This document shows, piece after piece, positions 17,563 to 24,874 of a DNA stretch of 64,000 nt; the stretch's first letter is position 1, and the number at the start of each line of letters is the position of its first letter. A program made the translations under genes and the position numbers. This DNA is from Stigmatella ashevillena. Lineage in GTDB: Bacteria > Myxococcota > Myxococcia > Myxococcales > Myxococcaceae. Location of the stretch: assembly GCF_028368975.1 (NCBI RefSeq), contig NZ_JAQNDM010000002.1, forward strand, positions 5,884,425 through 5,948,424, read 5' to 3'. Under the pieces are notes generated by a model. It made no database searches. It was not told the origin of the DNA and was given only the letters and a program-made list of their open reading frames with translations.

Positions 17563-18855
17563 ATGTTCCAGCCCCATATCAGCAAGCAGCAAGAGGATGT
17601 CTTCGCGCTCGCGGTCTTCGCGAATCTGTCGGATGGACTGCGCAGGAGCACCGAACCCGGCTGCGACATCGAGGAGAGGACGCTTGGAGCGCTCAACCGA
17701 GCACTCGTGAAGGCCAAACCGTTCATCGGTGGCTGGAACGTCGTGTGGGGCCCGAGTGTGTACCTGTTCAACTCGAGCGTGTTCGCCGTCAACACGATGT
17801 ATGTCGCGCAGAGCACCCTGGATCCGTCGCAGTACGTCGTCGCGATCGCGGGGACCAATATGACGTCGGTGTTCGACTGGATGGCCGAGGAGCTCCTCGT
17901 GGCCTTGCAGGTGCCCTGGAGCGGCGGGGCCGAGGCCTCCGGGGCCAAGATTGCCCTGGGGATCGCCAGCGGCTTGACGGTCCTTCAGGAGATGACGCCC
18001 TCGGGCCACCGGCCCGGGGCGGGCAAGACGCTGGCCGAGTTCCTGAAAACGCTCACCGATGCGAAGGTGAAGATCGATGTGACAGGCTTTGGGCTCGGTG
18101 GCGCGCTGGCCTCGACGGTGGCACTGTGGCTTGCCGACACGAAGGGCGTGCCGGGACATTGGGATCCCCAGGACAACGCTCAGCTCACCTGTCTGTCATT
18201 GGCGGCCCCGAGCGCGGGCAATGGCGCCTTCGCCGCCTACGCGGACCAGAAGCGGGGCCTCAAGATGGTCCGCTTCGCCAACGACCTGGACATTGTTACG
18301 CAGGCGTGGAGCGCGTCCTCGCTGGCGAAGATGGCCACGCTCTACAGCCCCATCATTCCCGGGACGGAGCCCATCCGGGCGCTGGTGGGGATGGCGGAGC
18401 AGACCACGCGGAAGGGGGACTACACCCAGGTCCAGGCCTTGGCGCCCCCGCTGATGGGGAGGGTGAAATACAACGAAGGGTTCATCACGGTGCCGCCCAG
18501 TCCGGGGGGACACTTCGTCGACTTCATCAAGCAGGTGGGCTACCAGCACATCGTCCCCTATTTCGACTGGTTCCATTTCAATCCGGGGTGGATGGAGGCG
18601 CTTCCTCCGGCATTCGAGGAGGACTCTCGTGCGCTGTTCGCGGAGCTGGCGCCAGGGGTCCGCCGCGCCCTGAAGGCGGCAGGAGTGCAACCGCCGGCGG
18701 AGCTTCCGGGGAAGAACGAGGGGGAGGGCCTGCGCACGCTCCAGGCGGGCCGCGAGTTGTACCCGGTGCCTCGGAGTGCCGAAGGGCCGGAAGCCGAGAA
18801 CCTCGTGAATGTCCTGGCCGCGGCGCTCAAGCGGCACGCGGCACACCGGAACTGA
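17563..18855 (+). CDS. Class-3-lipase-fold protein with the nucleophile serine replaced
   Basis: This is a 430-residue protein with AGAGGAAAG before the ATG at 17563. The fold follows fungal-type (class 3) lipases: the strand YVVAIAGTNMTSVFDW, the nucleophile elbow, the segment LSLAAPSAGN, and the Asp region FANDLDIVTQ. The elbow reads TGFGLGGALAS where active enzymes have GHSLGGA, so Ser is Gly and ordinary hydrolysis should be impossible. No signal peptide is seen. Fragments of its 3' end recur at 19995-20060 and 22438-22598, so this gene family has been copied and lost nearby. It might be a binding protein, or an immunity or toxin component; this is inference. Confidence 0.72.
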   Translation: MFQPHISKQQEDVFALAVFANLSDGLRRSTEPGCDIEERTLGALNRALVKAKPFIGGWNVVWGPSVYLFNSSVFAVNTMYVAQSTLDPSQYVVAIAGTNMTSVFDWMAEELLVALQVPWSGGAEASGAKIALGIASGLTVLQEMTPSGHRPGAGKTLAEFLKTLTDAKVKIDVTGFGLGGALASTVALWLADTKGVPGHWDPQDNAQLTCLSLAAPSAGNGAFAAYADQKRGLKMVRFANDLDIVTQAWSASSLAKMATLYSPIIPGTEPIRALVGMAEQTTRKGDYTQVQALAPPLMGRVKYNEGFITVPPSPGGHFVDFIKQVGYQHIVPYFDWFHFNPGWMEALPPAFEEDSRALFAELAPGVRRALKAAGVQPPAELPGKNEGEGLRTLQAGRELYPVPRSAEGPEAENLVNVLAAALKRHAAHRN

Positions 18856-18858
18856 GGC

Positions 18859-18872
18859 AGGGGCGTGCCCCT
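18859..18872 (+). terminator. Short hairpin after the lipase-like gene
   Basis: A 6-bp stem AGGGGC / GCCCCT with a minimal loop starts four bases after the stop codon. It sits between two convergent genes. No U-tract is present, so the call is weak. Confidence 0.3.
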
Positions 18873-18905
18873 CCGTGTAGGGGGCTATCGGAAGGCAGAG
18901 GCCTT

Positions 18906-19868
18906 CTACCGTTGGGTACGACCTTTGTGAGTCTTCGTGCGTCGGCCGGGTTTGCCGGCTTTGCGCACCGAGGGCTTGGGCGGGGACTCGGGCGCGAAGA
19001 GTTCCTGGACGGACTGCATCGTCACCGCCTTGCGCAGCCAGAGTTTGAGCTGCGGCAAGTCCGTGCACGCCAGGATGCGCTGCCGCGCCTCCGCATCCAC
19101 AGAGAGGCCCCTGGCATCGAGCACCTCGAGCAGGGCTGCCCGCTCTCCCTCTTGGAGCCCTTCCTCACGCCCCTTCTCAAGCCCTTGGGCAACGTACTTG
19201 CGCGCGAACTCGCTCTGATACTCGTAGTGGCCACTCTGCAAGAGCGCCTCCAAGGCGTGACGGGCTGCCTCGTTGAGGGAGGACAGGGTCAGGTCAACGT
19301 AGAGGCGGATGCGCTCGGCATCAAGCCCCTCCACGGCGGCCAGGACGGTGTGTGCGATGGCCGCCCCCACCTCTGCGTGCCCATGCGCCATGGCGGACAA
19401 CACCGCCAGCTCCGGGTCACGGCGGGCTGCCTGCTCGTCGGTGAGCACGGGGATGGCGTCGGGCCCGGCGACCAGGGGACGGAGGATGAAGCCGGGATGA
19501 CCCAGTTCGATGGGTTGGGCGCACCAGCGGGCCACCGAGGCGTCCGGTGCCACGACCAGCAAGGCGGTGGGACATCCCACGCGTGAGCGAAGGCTGGTGA
19601 GGTAGAGGGGCCAGGTCTTGCGCTTGTCCTCATCGCGGGCCAGTTGGACCTCCACGACGATGGCGAAGACGGGCTTGCCCTCCAGGAGGAGCACGACGAG
19701 GTCCGCTCGGTACTCCGTGGGAACGACCTCGGTGAGTTCCGCGGACTCGACACGCGCTTCGGACCAAGGGGGCAGGCTGAAGCCGAGCGCGTCACGGAGC
19801 AGCTCGGGCGCAAGCGAGGGGCGGTGACGGAACAGCAGCAAGAGCCCTTCGTGCTGCATCGAAGCCAT
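18906..19868 (-). CDS. PD-(D/E)XK-like (Rpn/transposase-nuclease type) protein
   Basis: This is a 320-residue protein. The N-terminal 120 residues resemble the nuclease core of Rpn-family proteins: RADLVVLL (Asp) followed by AIVVEVQLARDEDKRK, giving D...ExQ in place of the usual ExK. A helical, Glu-rich region ends in KYVAQGLEKGREEGLQEGE, typical of the C-terminal tails of this family. The last 30 residues are Lys/Arg-rich. Such proteins are common, highly duplicated and mobile in myxobacteria. Activity is uncertain because the lysine is replaced by glutamine. Confidence 0.7.
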   Translation of the reverse strand: MASMQHEGLLLLFRHRPSLAPELLRDALGFSLPPWSEARVESAELTEVVPTEYRADLVVLLLEGKPVFAIVVEVQLARDEDKRKTWPLYLTSLRSRVGCPTALLVVAPDASVARWCAQPIELGHPGFILRPLVAGPDAIPVLTDEQAARRDPELAVLSAMAHGHAEVGAAIAHTVLAAVEGLDAERIRLYVDLTLSSLNEAARHALEALLQSGHYEYQSEFARKYVAQGLEKGREEGLQEGERAALLEVLDARGLSVDAEARQRILACTDLPQLKLWLRKAVTMQSVQELFAPESPPKPSVRKAGKPGRRTKTHKGRTQR

Positions 19869-19900
19869 GGAGGAAGCCTAGAGAGGGCCTCCGACAGTGC

Positions 19901-19989
19901 GAGGGTACTCCGTCAGCACCCAGGCCCGCCACGGGACGGGTTCGGCTCCCACCTCCTTGCGTCCGGCGTACGCCGCGCACCGCTGGGCC
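19901..19989 (-). repeat. Relic copy of the 3' end of the 242-residue gene
   Basis: These 89 bases match 21669-21757, the 3' part of the neighbouring minus-strand gene, with only four differences and no gaps. The frame has no start, so this is a pseudogene fragment. It joins directly onto a fragment of the lipase-like gene at 19995, which marks a deletion junction. Confidence 0.85.
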
Positions 19990-19994
19990 GTCGA

Positions 19995-20060
19995 AAGCCG
20001 AGAACCTCGTGAATGTCCTGGCCGCGGCGCTCAAGCGGCACGCGGCGCAGCGAAACTGAG
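19995..20060 (+). repeat. Relic copy of the 3' end of the lipase-like gene
   Basis: These 66 bases match 18791-18856 including the stop codon, with three differences near the end. Only the last 21 codons of the lipase-like gene are left. Together with the preceding relic it shows that a module holding both genes once stood here. Confidence 0.85.
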
Positions 20061-20111
20061 GAAGGGGGCAGGGGCTTCCGTGATAAAAACCAAGAGGGTT
20101 CTCTTTGAAAG

Positions 20112-20130
20112 GCCCTCCCGGCGGGAGGGC
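20112..20130. terminator. GC-rich hairpin between relics and the Cys-rich lipoprotein gene
   Basis: A perfect 8-bp stem GCCCTCCC / GGGAGGGC with a 3-base loop lies 24 bp before the next start codon. It may terminate transcription from the left or sit in the leader of the lipoprotein gene. Without a U-tract its role is open. Confidence 0.4.
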
Positions 20131-20153
20131 TCCCACCCGTCAGTACGAGCCCT

Positions 20154-20656
20154 ATGCCTCAGACAGGTCCGTTTAGCAGCCGATCCCGTGCGCTCGTTCT
20201 GGGTGCGGCTGCCTTCGAGGGCTTGCTCGCGTCAAGCTGCACGACGGGGGGCATTCCATCGCGGGCCGTCCCACCTACTTGACCCAGTCGGCCACCACGG
20301 ACTGTCAGCCCGGGGACTCCTCGTGGGGCTGCTGCATCAAGAAGTTTTCCCTCACGCCGATGGAGAGTTGCGGTGCTACCGCAGTGGAAGTGGCCGAAGT
20401 GCTCAACGGCGTAAAAGCCCTCAACGAAGCTTCGCAGCCTGCGGTGAATGAAGCAGCGGAAGCAGAGGGAGGGAAGGACGCAGTGGGGGAGGGCGATGAC
20501 CCAGACAATGGGTGGAGGCAGCACTGCAAGGATACCTATGTCGCCTGCAAGGACCAGAAGGGCTGGGTGGGCAACTGCTATGCTTGCTTCCGGTACTGCG
20601 AAGGGCAGCGGCAATGGCCGTTCCATCTCTGCACCCGAAGCGGAAAGGTGCGCTGA
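20154..20656 (+). pseudogene. Cys-rich myxobacterial lipoprotein, frame interrupted at a G6 run
   Basis: An ATG at 20154 opens a lipoprotein-like N terminus (signal helix, then LLASSC) that stops at 20277. The conserved remainder continues in the -1 frame from about 20250: GRPTYLTQSATTDCQPG, WGCCIKKFSLTP, ESCGAT, and the Cys-rich end YACFRYCEGQRQWPF. Adding one G to the six-G run at 20246-20251 restores one continuous 167-residue protein. The codons around the run read ACG GGG GGC, the heptamer G-GGG-GGC, so ribosomal -1 slippage is also formally possible. A TTG at 20279 could start a short cytoplasmic form of 125 residues. The family occurs beside DUSAM or immunity-like genes in myxobacteria. 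The next gene overlaps (TGATG). Confidence 0.6.
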
Positions 20657-21024
20657 TGAAAGAGCAACACGATTGGGACAAGGTTCTGGAGTGGGAGACG
20701 CGCCTCGATCAAGGCGAGGCGCTTGTCCTCACCCCAGACGTTGCGGACCTGATCCGGCGTGTCGCGCGAGAGGTGGCCCTGTCCGAGCAGGAGGCACAAA
20801 GGGCGTTGGTTACTCCCGCCGATGCCGCCATGCTCATTCGGGGAATCTGCCGCCGAATTCGCGAGGGCTCGCGGCGCCTGATGGGTGCCATTTCCGAAGC
20901 CAACCGACGCATGGAGGCGGGTGATACCGCCGGAGCACGGAAGATTCTGGAGGATGTGCTCTCTGTCGAGAGCGTGCCCCTCTACCGGCAGCACGCGGAA
21001 GCGGAGCTGAGCTACTTGGAATAG
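20656..21024 (+). CDS. DUSAM domain protein (DUF2379)
   Basis: This is a 122-residue protein matching the DUSAM domain, a unit of unknown function known from Stigmatella aurantiaca and Myxococcus. It begins WDKVLEWETRLDQGEALVL and ends with EGSRRLMGAI, the segment RMEAGDTAGARKILEDVLSV and PLYRQHAEAEL. The ATG overlaps the stop of the Cys-rich lipoprotein frame by one base (TGATG), so the two are co-translated. A role as cytoplasmic partner or immunity-like protein of the lipoprotein is inferred from this pairing only. Confidence 0.82.
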   Translation: MKEQHDWDKVLEWETRLDQGEALVLTPDVADLIRRVAREVALSEQEAQRALVTPADAAMLIRGICRRIREGSRRLMGAISEANRRMEAGDTAGARKILEDVLSVESVPLYRQHAEAELSYLE

Positions 21025-21638
21025 CTTGTTGACGCCCTCCTTGAGCGGAAGCACGCGCAGTCACTTTGCGGGCACCGTCTTTTTCTCAGAGAGGCCCCTC
21101 GTTTCCCACCGCTGCGCTGCCTCTCCCATCTTGAAGTTATCCTCGATCGAACCACTTCACGCACAAACGCAGCCTGTGTCTTAGGGCGCGCTTCTGCTGA
21201 GAGGTGGCTGTAGAGTTGGTGGTAATCCAGCACGGCACAATGCTCGTAATACTGCTTGAGCGAGATGCGACCGAGCCGGTACTTGATCCACACCTCAATC
21301 GTCCTCGCGTAGTGCTGGAGCGTGCGATCGTTCCGGATGAGGCCCACGAGTGTAACGGTCCCCCCGAAGATGACGCTCCCGGCGAGAGCCCCAAGTGCCA
21401 CGAGTAACCCCATGGGGACTGCGGGCAGTCCGATGAAGTCCCTGAGAATCACTCGTGGGAGTGTCGGGAAGGCGTACAAGAGCGCTGTACCAAACACGCC
21501 TCCCGCCAGGAAAGAGCGGGCTCCTCTCCTTGCCGCAAACCGGAGGCTCAGCTCCTGGAGCAGAGTGCCCTGCTTCTGTCCATCGGAGGGCACCGTGCTT
21601 GCTTCGACGTGCGGAACTGGCAGTGCCTCAGAAGGCAT
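21012..21638 (-). CDS. Hypothetical membrane protein
   Basis: This is a 208-residue protein with two transmembrane helices (FLAGGVFGTALLYAFPTL and GLLVALGALAGSVIFGG) followed by a soluble, basic C-terminal part. It resembles no family I know. Its 3' end overlaps the DUSAM gene by 13 bp in convergent orientation. The start at 21638 is the first ATG; no strong ribosome-binding site is seen. The codon pattern is plausible but less biased than in the core genes, in line with accessory DNA. Confidence 0.5.
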   Translation of the reverse strand: MPSEALPVPHVEASTVPSDGQKQGTLLQELSLRFAARRGARSFLAGGVFGTALLYAFPTLPRVILRDFIGLPAVPMGLLVALGALAGSVIFGGTVTLVGLIRNDRTLQHYARTIEVWIKYRLGRISLKQYYEHCAVLDYHQLYSHLSAEARPKTQAAFVREVVRSRITSRWERQRSGGKRGASLRKRRCPQSDCACFRSRRASTSYSK

Positions 21639-21651
21639 CCCAATGAGCGCA

Positions 21652-22380
21652 TTACAATGCCGCGAAGGGAGGGTACTCCGTCAGCACCCAGGCCCGCCAC
21701 GGGACGGGTTCCGCGCCCACCTCCTCGCGCCCGGCGTACGCCGCGCACCGCTGGGCCAGGGCATGGTCATCGAACAGGCCGTGCGCGTTCGGCTGGGCGC
21801 TCAGCTTCTGTGCGAACACGCGCGCCAGGCCGTTGCACAGGGACGAGTGCAAGGTCCCGCCAACCTCCAGCCCGAGCACCTCCGAGCCCAGGCTCAGGCC
21901 GCCTTCCCGCGGTGGGAGGTGCAGTGCGAGGCACCGACGCAGCCCCAGCTCGCCCTCTCCAGGCGTCGGCTCCGTCTGACGCAGGAGGACATCGGCGTCT
22001 TCGCTGGAGAGTGCCAGGCCGAGAATGCAGGCATCACTGTCCTCGGGGACGAAGGTGGCACAGAACTCCCGTGCTCCTTCGAGGGTCTGGAAGAGGTTGG
22101 GCCATAGGAAGTCCTCGTCGAATCGTTGCGTCACCCAGTCCATGAGCTCGGCGAGCCGACCGGGTGGAATCCCGAAACGCGAGGCGGCTTCGCATCGCTC
22201 CGCCTCGTCGCAGCGGACCCACGCCAGGGCCCACGTGTCCGGAGCGATCTGGGCGAGGCATCCCGAGGCAGTCCGGATCACCGGCGGAAGGAGGCTCGCA
22301 TCCATGAAGGCCGTGCGGTCCACCGGGCGGGCAACGAGGTAGCCCGCGGACACCCGAAGAGAATTGTCAGAGCGCGTCAT
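21652..22380 (-). CDS. Accessory-island protein of unknown function (242 aa)
   Basis: I do not recognise this soluble protein of 242 residues. It begins MTRSDNSLRVSAGYLVARPV and is rich in Cys and acidic residues. The ATG at 22380 is preferred over one two codons upstream because similarity with the relic at 24671-24737 ends just past it. Parts of the gene recur at 19901-19989 (3' end) and 24671-24737 (5' end). In each place the flanking sequence is relic or island DNA. A partner or immunity role toward the lipase-like protein is possible, since relics of both are joined, but is not shown. Confidence 0.65.
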   Translation of the reverse strand: MTRSDNSLRVSAGYLVARPVDRTAFMDASLLPPVIRTASGCLAQIAPDTWALAWVRCDEAERCEAASRFGIPPGRLAELMDWVTQRFDEDFLWPNLFQTLEGAREFCATFVPEDSDACILGLALSSEDADVLLRQTEPTPGEGELGLRRCLALHLPPREGGLSLGSEVLGLEVGGTLHSSLCNGLARVFAQKLSAQPNAHGLFDDHALAQRCAAYAGREEVGAEPVPWRAWVLTEYPPFAAL

Positions 22381-22437
22381 GGACATGAGCAGACGGCTTC
22401 GTCCCGATGGGTCTGACCCATGCCCGAATTCGCCGCC

Positions 22438-22598
22438 ACATCGTCCCCTATTTCGACTGAGTCCATTTCAATCCGGGGTGGATGGAGGCGCTTCCTCCGG
22501 CATTCGAAGAGGACTCTCGTGCGCTGTTCGCGGAGCTGGCCCCGGACCCGGTGCCTCGGAGTGCCGAAGCCGGAAGCCGAGAACCTCGTGAATGTCCC
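22438..22598 (+). repeat. Relic of the lipase-like gene with internal deletion and nonsense codon
   Basis: The segment matches 18548-18650 and then 18767-18824 of the lipase-like gene; the 116 bases between are missing. A Trp codon of the parent has become TGA (GACTGAGTC against GACTGGTTC). It is therefore a dead fragment. The whole stretch 22381-22744 holds only this relic and the AT-rich leader of the AbiE-like operon. Confidence 0.85.
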
Positions 22599-22744
22599 GG
22601 CCTCTTACTTAAAGGGCGAGTCTTCACCAAGCAGTAAAAGGGCTCATTTAGTGAAGCCAAGGCCAATAAACCATTGAAATCTGGTGCTCTGTAAGCCAGC
22701 TTCATTAAAAGAGCCTGCTTTACTTGCGAGTGAAGATTGGGGTA

Positions 22745-23812
22745 ATGAGTGAAGGGGCTATGGAGCAGGCACTCGGGAGTGAAGCGCTTGGCGTGTTGGT
22801 GGACATCCTGGAGAAGCCCCTGCGTCTCATCAGAGACTCCTCCAGCGGAGGTTTTTCTGCCCAACGACATGTCGACCTCATCCTTGAGAGCGACCAGCAC
22901 TTGTTTCTGGTGGAGTGCAAGAGTTCCGCGAGTGTCCGCAGCATTGAGGCAGGAATCGAGCAGCTGAAAAGAGAGCGCTCGTACGTCAGCTACAAGCCAG
23001 CCCTTCCTGTCATTGCTGTGCCTTTCATGGGGGAAGTGGGCAAGCAGCTCTGCCGGTCGGCTTCCGTCTCATGGATTGATCTCGCGGGTAACGCCCATCT
23101 CCGGGGACCGCAGCTCCACATCCGCATTGAAGGACGCCCCAATCGGCATCGTAAACCAGGTCGCCCCAGCAATGTCTTCGCACCCAAGAGTGCCCGGGTG
23201 ACGCGGCGATTGCTGTTGGAGCCCACCCGGGCCTTCCGTCAGCGGGAACTCGCCCAGGAGACAGGGCTGGGGGAAGGATTCGTCAGCCGCATTGTCCGGC
23301 AACTGGAGACCGAGGGTCTTCTCTCACGAGAGCAGGGGGCCATTCGGGTCAAGAACCCCGGGCTGCTTTTGGATGCTTGGAGGGAGGCGTACTCGTTCAG
23401 CCACCATCACATTGTTCGAGGCCACATCCCGGCGCGATCACCTCAGATCCTGCTGAGTTCGCTCGCTGACTCGCTTCGAGAGCGGTCGATCCTCTATGCC
23501 GCCACGGGGCCTGCGTCCGCGTGGCTCCATGCGAAGTTCGCAGGGTTCCGAGTCGTAACGATTTTCCTCAAGGATATTGCCTTACTCTCCGCGAGCTCCT
23601 TGCTCAATTTCCGGCCGGAGGAGCGAGGCTCCAACGTCTGGATGATCGTTCCCGATGATTTAGGCGTCTTCGATGGGGCCGTAGACCTCGAAGGGATTCG
23701 TTGTGCCAGCGCTGTCCAGACCTACCTGGATCTGCTCGCCATGCCCGAAAGGGCGCAAGAGGCAGCGGATGAGTTACGTCAGAAGCGATTGTCCTGGAGC
23801 CTGCATGGCTGA
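22745..23812 (+). CDS. AbiEi-like antitoxin with N-terminal PD-(D/E)XK-type domain
   Basis: This protein of about 355 residues has in order: a restriction-endonuclease-like domain with RHVDLILES (Asp) and FLVECKSSASV (ExK), a winged helix (about residues 160-220; RQRELAQETGLGEGFVSRI and VRQLETEGLLSRE), and an AbiEi-type C-terminal half. Proteins of this architecture are the antitoxin partners of AbiEii nucleotidyltransferases in type IV toxin-antitoxin systems. The intact D...ExK suggests that the domain may still cut DNA, unlike the paralogue at 5059. Several starts are possible (TTG 22724, GTG 22730, ATG 22745). It overlaps the toxin gene by 8 bp. The leader is AT-rich compared with the surroundings. 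Confidence 0.72.
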   Translation: MSEGAMEQALGSEALGVLVDILEKPLRLIRDSSSGGFSAQRHVDLILESDQHLFLVECKSSASVRSIEAGIEQLKRERSYVSYKPALPVIAVPFMGEVGKQLCRSASVSWIDLAGNAHLRGPQLHIRIEGRPNRHRKPGRPSNVFAPKSARVTRRLLLEPTRAFRQRELAQETGLGEGFVSRIVRQLETEGLLSREQGAIRVKNPGLLLDAWREAYSFSHHHIVRGHIPARSPQILLSSLADSLRERSILYAATGPASAWLHAKFAGFRVVTIFLKDIALLSASSLLNFRPEERGSNVWMIVPDDLGVFDGAVDLEGIRCASAVQTYLDLLAMPERAQEAADELRQKRLSWSLHG

Positions 23813-24652
23813 GAAGCCCCAGACGCGCGCAGGTTATCCGGCTGATCTGGCCGAACTCGCTCGAGCCACCTGTCTCTATGTGGCGACCATTCTGGGCGAT
23901 CTCATCGAGGAGATAACAGTTGTCGGTGGACTCGTTCCCTCTCTGCTCATCTCCGCGGGAGATGCAGATGATTCAGTGGAAGCGCACGTCGGAACCCTGG
24001 ACCTGGACCTTGGCCTGTCGATCACGGTGTTCGATGAGTCGCGCTATCAGGAGATCGCTGAGCGGCTGAGGGGCGCGGGCTTCACTCAGGCCCCGAATGC
24101 GAAGGGACGGCTTTCTCGCCAGACGTGGAGCATTGATACCACTCAGGGGCGGATGACGCTGGACTTCCTGATCCCCCCACGCTCCCGACGGACCAGCCCG
24201 GCAAGCTGCGTGACCTTGAGGGGGACTTCGCAGCCATCATCATGCCGGGGCTCCATCTGGCGTTCATGGATCGCCAACGTGTGGACCTGAGCGGCATCAC
24301 GATCCGGCAAGAACGCGCCCAGCGCAGCATCTGGGTATGCGGCGCGGGTGCCTTCATCATCCTCAAAGCGCTGGCGTTCAAATTTCGGGGAACCCACAAG
24401 GACGCCTACGATCTGTTCTACGTCCTCAAGTATTTCGGACGAGGCGTGGAGGACGTTGTCCAACGGACTCGGCCTCTCTTGCAGGACAATTATTGCGTCG
24501 AGGCACTCGCACTTCTGCGCCGGGATTTTTCGACCCACGATTCCCTCGGCCCGAGAAGGGTCGCGCACTTCCTCAGGGGAGCTCCTGCCGACGACATTCA
24601 GGCCGACGTCGTCAGCTTCGTGAGTCTGTTCCTGGAGAGACTCGAGAGGTAA
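23805..24652 (+). pseudogene. AbiEii-type nucleotidyltransferase toxin, frameshifted at a C6 run
   Basis: The frame from ATG 23805 encodes the nucleotidyltransferase core: ITVVGGLVPSLLIS, then TLDLDLGLS (the DxD). After DFLIPP it leaves the conserved frame and ends at 24290. The -1 frame continues the family sequence to 24652, including KALAFKFRGTHKDAYDLFYV, the AbiEii/type IV toxin signature. One extra C in the six-C run at 24173-24178 would restore a 282-residue enzyme. The codons read ATC CCC CCA, giving the heptamer C-CCC-CCA. Inactivation, a sequencing error or programmed -1 slippage are all possible. AbiEii toxins transfer nucleotides to tRNA or similar targets. Confidence 0.7.
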
Positions 24653-24670
24653 GAGACTGTTTTGTCAGTA

Positions 24671-24737
24671 CGGTCCACCGGGCGGGCAACGAGGTAGCCC
24701 GCAGGAACCCGAAGGGAATTGTCAGGGCGCGTCATGG
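24671..24737 (-). repeat. Relic copy of the 5' end of the 242-residue gene
   Basis: The 67 bases match 22316-22382 with a handful of substitutions and no gaps, including the start codon. The reading frame fails soon after. This relic marks the right border of the island; the next gene is the GH43 protein. Confidence 0.82.
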
Positions 24738-24826
24738 CCTGGGTTGGACGCCTTCGCGTCGATTCGTCTGACCGTGTCATGGGTTCTCCGCTTTTCTTGG
24801 TAAAGGGAGAGTTCTAGAGTGACTGG

Positions 24827-24840
24827 TGTGAGCGCTCACA
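24827..24840. promoter_or_regulatory. LacI-family operator upstream of the GH43 gene
   Basis: TGTGAGCGCTCACA is a perfect 14-bp palindrome, nearly the symmetric ideal lac operator core, and lies 34 bp before the GTG start of a secreted carbohydrate-active protein. LacI-family regulators bind such central-CG palindromes. No LacI-type gene is in the window, so the regulator would act in trans. Confidence 0.6.
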
Positions 24841-24874
24841 TGACGCTCCGCGCAATGCTCTGGAAGGGGTTCTC

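Noticed and set aside
22620-22744. Operator palindrome before the AbiE-like operon comparable to that at 4981
   Set aside because: The leader is AT-rich and has scattered partial dyads, but no repeat convincing enough to report as an operator.
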